Source: Elgaria multicarinata webbii (Eukaryota; Chordata; Lepidosauria; Squamata; Anguidae). From it: DNA of 64,000 nt. Positions 62,150 through 64,000 of this stretch are shown here, in pieces. A program made the translations under genes and the position numbers. Each line of letters opens with the position of its first letter. Position 1 is the stretch's first letter. Under the pieces are notes generated by a model. It made no database searches. It was not told the origin of the DNA and was given only the letters and a program-made list of their open reading frames with translations. Where the stretch lies: contig NC_086182.1 of the NCBI RefSeq assembly GCF_023053635.1, positions 32,473,501-32,537,500 of the forward strand. The letters are read 5' to 3'.

Positions 62150-62649
62150 TTTTCTTTGCCCTCTGTATCAGCCTTTTTCTTTTCCTGTCTCCCCTCTCAT
62201 TCTCTCTCTCTCAAAAAGGAAAATGTAATATAGTTAGAAACCAGTTGTGTGATGTGCCCAGTTCATTGAAGATCAACTTTGACATGGCTGACGTTGAAAT
62301 TAACAAGCCGCAGAAGCTTCGGATGCTGGGAATTGTAGGACTTTTCTCTCTCTAAATGCACGACTACCTTGCCACTACTGTGAATTAATCAGTCCTGATC
62401 TGTTTACACGGCATGTGGGTTTGGAGGCTGTGATAGCGATACTGTACAACCCGAATTGTATCCATCCATGATGCACATTTTTAATGCTTCGTTCTAATTT
62501 TAGTGCAAAGACAGTTAACTGACCGGATGACCTTTCCAACTGTACTTCATGGTATCAACCGCTCATGAGGACGTGCTGACACACTTCCTACTGTTTACAC
62601 CAGCGGAGAAATCCTCCGACGATTTCATGTATTGATTTCTTTCATCTGC
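62146..62649. other. no feature recognised
   Basis: 62316-62365 carries a family-7 half-arm (GGATGCTGGGAATTGTAGGA). Rest unrecognised. Confidence 0.4.
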
Positions 62650-62756
62650 AATCTTCATGTTTGGACAGGAAAAAAAGTCCCCAAACACTGCTGGCTGGGG
62701 AATGCTGGGAGTTGTAGAATTATTTTCTGTGTAAACTTGCATGGGATTGTGCCCTT
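62650..62756. mobile_element. family-7 MITE, one arm
   Basis: GCTGGGAGTTGTAGAATTAT and AACTTGCATGGGATTGTGCC: right half of the family-7 palindrome. Confidence 0.6.
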
Positions 62757-62942
62757 ATGTGTTTTACATGGATCACTAACCTTTCCAATCATCATGGAAC
62801 GCTCAAAGGTGGCATGGAATCCCCCAGGAATCACTTCCGCAGTATCTGTCGATCAATTACATTTCAATGCCGCTCTACCTCTAAGGCACTCAGAGTTTGT
62901 ACATGCCCCTCCCCACTTTATCCTGACAACAACCCTGTGAGG

Positions 62943-63135
62943 TAGGAACAGAGGAAGCTGTTTTATCCTGAGCCAGACCCTTGGTCCATCTTGCTCAGTA
63001 TTGTCAACACTGATGGGCAGCAATGGCTCTCTGGGTTTTAGGCATGTTTCCTTCCTAGTCTTACCTGGAGATGCTGAGGATTGAACCTATGACCATCTGT
63101 GTGCAAAGTAGCTGCTCTACCGCTGAGCGATGGTG
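62943..63135 (-). repeat. tRNA-derived SINE
   Basis: Reverse of 31783-32108: GTCCATCTTGCTCAGTATTG, ACCTGGAGATGCTGAGGATT and GAACCTATGACCATC, then CTACCGCTGAGCGATG. Confidence 0.75.
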
Positions 63136-63279
63136 AGAGTGAGAGTGACTGATTGCTTACCTGTCGTGAAACCATCTTGAGAAGGGCCATGCAAATCAAT
63201 CAGACTTGACTTGATTTTCCCAAAGTTACCTGGCGAGTTTCCTGGCTGAGTGAGGACCTGAACCTAATCTAATTCAGAC

Positions 63280-63395
63280 TTTCCTAACCTGGCGCCCTCC
63301 AGATGTGTTAGACTGCAATCCCCATCATCCCCAGCCAGTAGGGCCAATGCAATGGGACTTGCATCCCAACATACTTGGGGGCAGGCTGCTCTAAT
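63280..63395. repeat. palindromic MITE (ACTACAACTCC family), old copy
   Basis: CCTGGCGCCCTCCAGATGTG and ACTGCAATCCCCATCATCCC on the left; GGGACTTGCATCCCAACATA on the right. Confidence 0.55.
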
Positions 63396-63424
63396 CCACT
63401 GCCTGATGTCAATTAAGGATCAAG

Positions 63425-63500
63425 GATCAGTGGAGGCTGCTGGCTTTGATGTCAGTGGGCTGCGAATCGGCTCTGGGTTTCAGTCAGAAGCAGCCACAAC
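63425..63500. repeat. half of CAGTGGAGGCTG foldback
   Basis: CAGTGGAGGCTGCTGGCTTT and GGCTCTGGGTTTCAGTCAGA match 16128-16255. Confidence 0.6.
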
Positions 63501-63610
63501 CAAAAGGAAGCACCTTGGATCGTTATACTGGCCTGTCTATGGGAATAGGGGAGAGAAAGATATTTGGCTCCTAAACTTCCCAAGCATGTAGTATTCCACT
63601 GCTGTTGCTT

Positions 63611-63849
63611 TGAGCCAGTATGGTGTAATGGCTATGGCGTTGGACTGGGTGTCAGAAGATCTGGGTTCTAGTCCCCACTCAGCCATGGAAACCCATTGGG
63701 TGACTTTGGGCCAGTCACAGACTCTCAGCCCAACCTACCTCACAGGGTTGTTGTTGTGAGGATAACATGGAGGGGAGGAGGATTATGTACGCCGCCTTGG
63801 GTTCCTTGGAGGAAAAAAGGTGGGATATAAATGTAATAAATAAATAAAT
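63611..63849 (+). repeat. tRNA-derived SINE, near full length
   Basis: TGAGCCAGTATGGTGTAATG (A box), GGGTTCTAGTCCCCACTCAG (B box), CAACCTACCTCACAGGGTTG, and the tail AAAAGGTGGGATATAAATGT with AATAAATAAATA. Confidence 0.88.
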
Positions 63850-64000
63850 CTCATTCAACCAGAACTTGATCAAATATGCATGCTTGGGAGCTGTAGGACT
63901 GAAATCTCTCTCTCTCTCTCCCATATATGCTCCAAAAAGTGCTCTGGAGCAATGCTGCATTGGGTGCATTGTGGGTAATTAAAATGGCAGCTTGAGCCAG
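63850..64000. other. no feature recognised
   Basis: Short (CT)n at 63906-63921. Window end. Confidence 0.5.

Overview
The window is nuclear DNA from a squamate reptile, most likely a lizard. Evidence: 3' fragments of BovB/RTE LINEs, a Sauria-type SINE whose 3' tail is BovB-derived, many 5'-truncated CR1 and L2 LINE tails, tRNA- and 5S-derived SINEs, and dense families of short palindromic hAT-like MITEs. No prokaryotic or organellar sequence was seen.

Two host genes are recognisable and they converge. POU2AF1 (OCA-B/BOB.1) is on the + strand. Exons 2-5 lie at 18533-22902, and a tentative exon 1 lies at 4313-4328. POU2AF3 (COLCA2/OCA-T2) is on the - strand, with five exons running from 59040 down to 40448. 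Both encode the short N-terminal peptide (core YQGVRVK..VKELL) that clamps the POU domain of OCT factors on octamer DNA. Both genes have the same intron phases (1,0,1,0), so they are old tandem duplicates. The order and convergent orientation match the human 11q23.1 locus as I remember it. POU2AF1 is known as a B-cell coactivator and POU2AF3 as a POU2F3 (tuft-cell) coactivator.

Layout: 1-18.5 kb is repeat-rich upstream or intron-1 sequence of POU2AF1. 18.5-22.9 kb holds POU2AF1 exons 2-5. 22.9-40.4 kb is the intergenic space between the two 3' ends, filled with CR1, L2, SINEs, several foldbacks and a 1.35-kb palindrome split by a BovB LINE. 40.4-59.0 kb is POU2AF3; its 9.1-kb intron 1 contains a GC/CpG-rich island (57.0-57.8 kb). 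59-64 kb is its 5' flank.

Apart from the genes, the most striking pattern is foldback elements: at least six palindromic families. Several copies have intact 7-8-bp or 3-bp target duplications, and many are nested with LINEs and SINEs in ways that give relative ages. One inverted hAT pair brackets POU2AF1 exons 2-4, and two hairpins follow the POU2AF3 stop codon. All identifications are by eye from sequence and memory of the families; repeat boundaries are approximate unless a target duplication is given.
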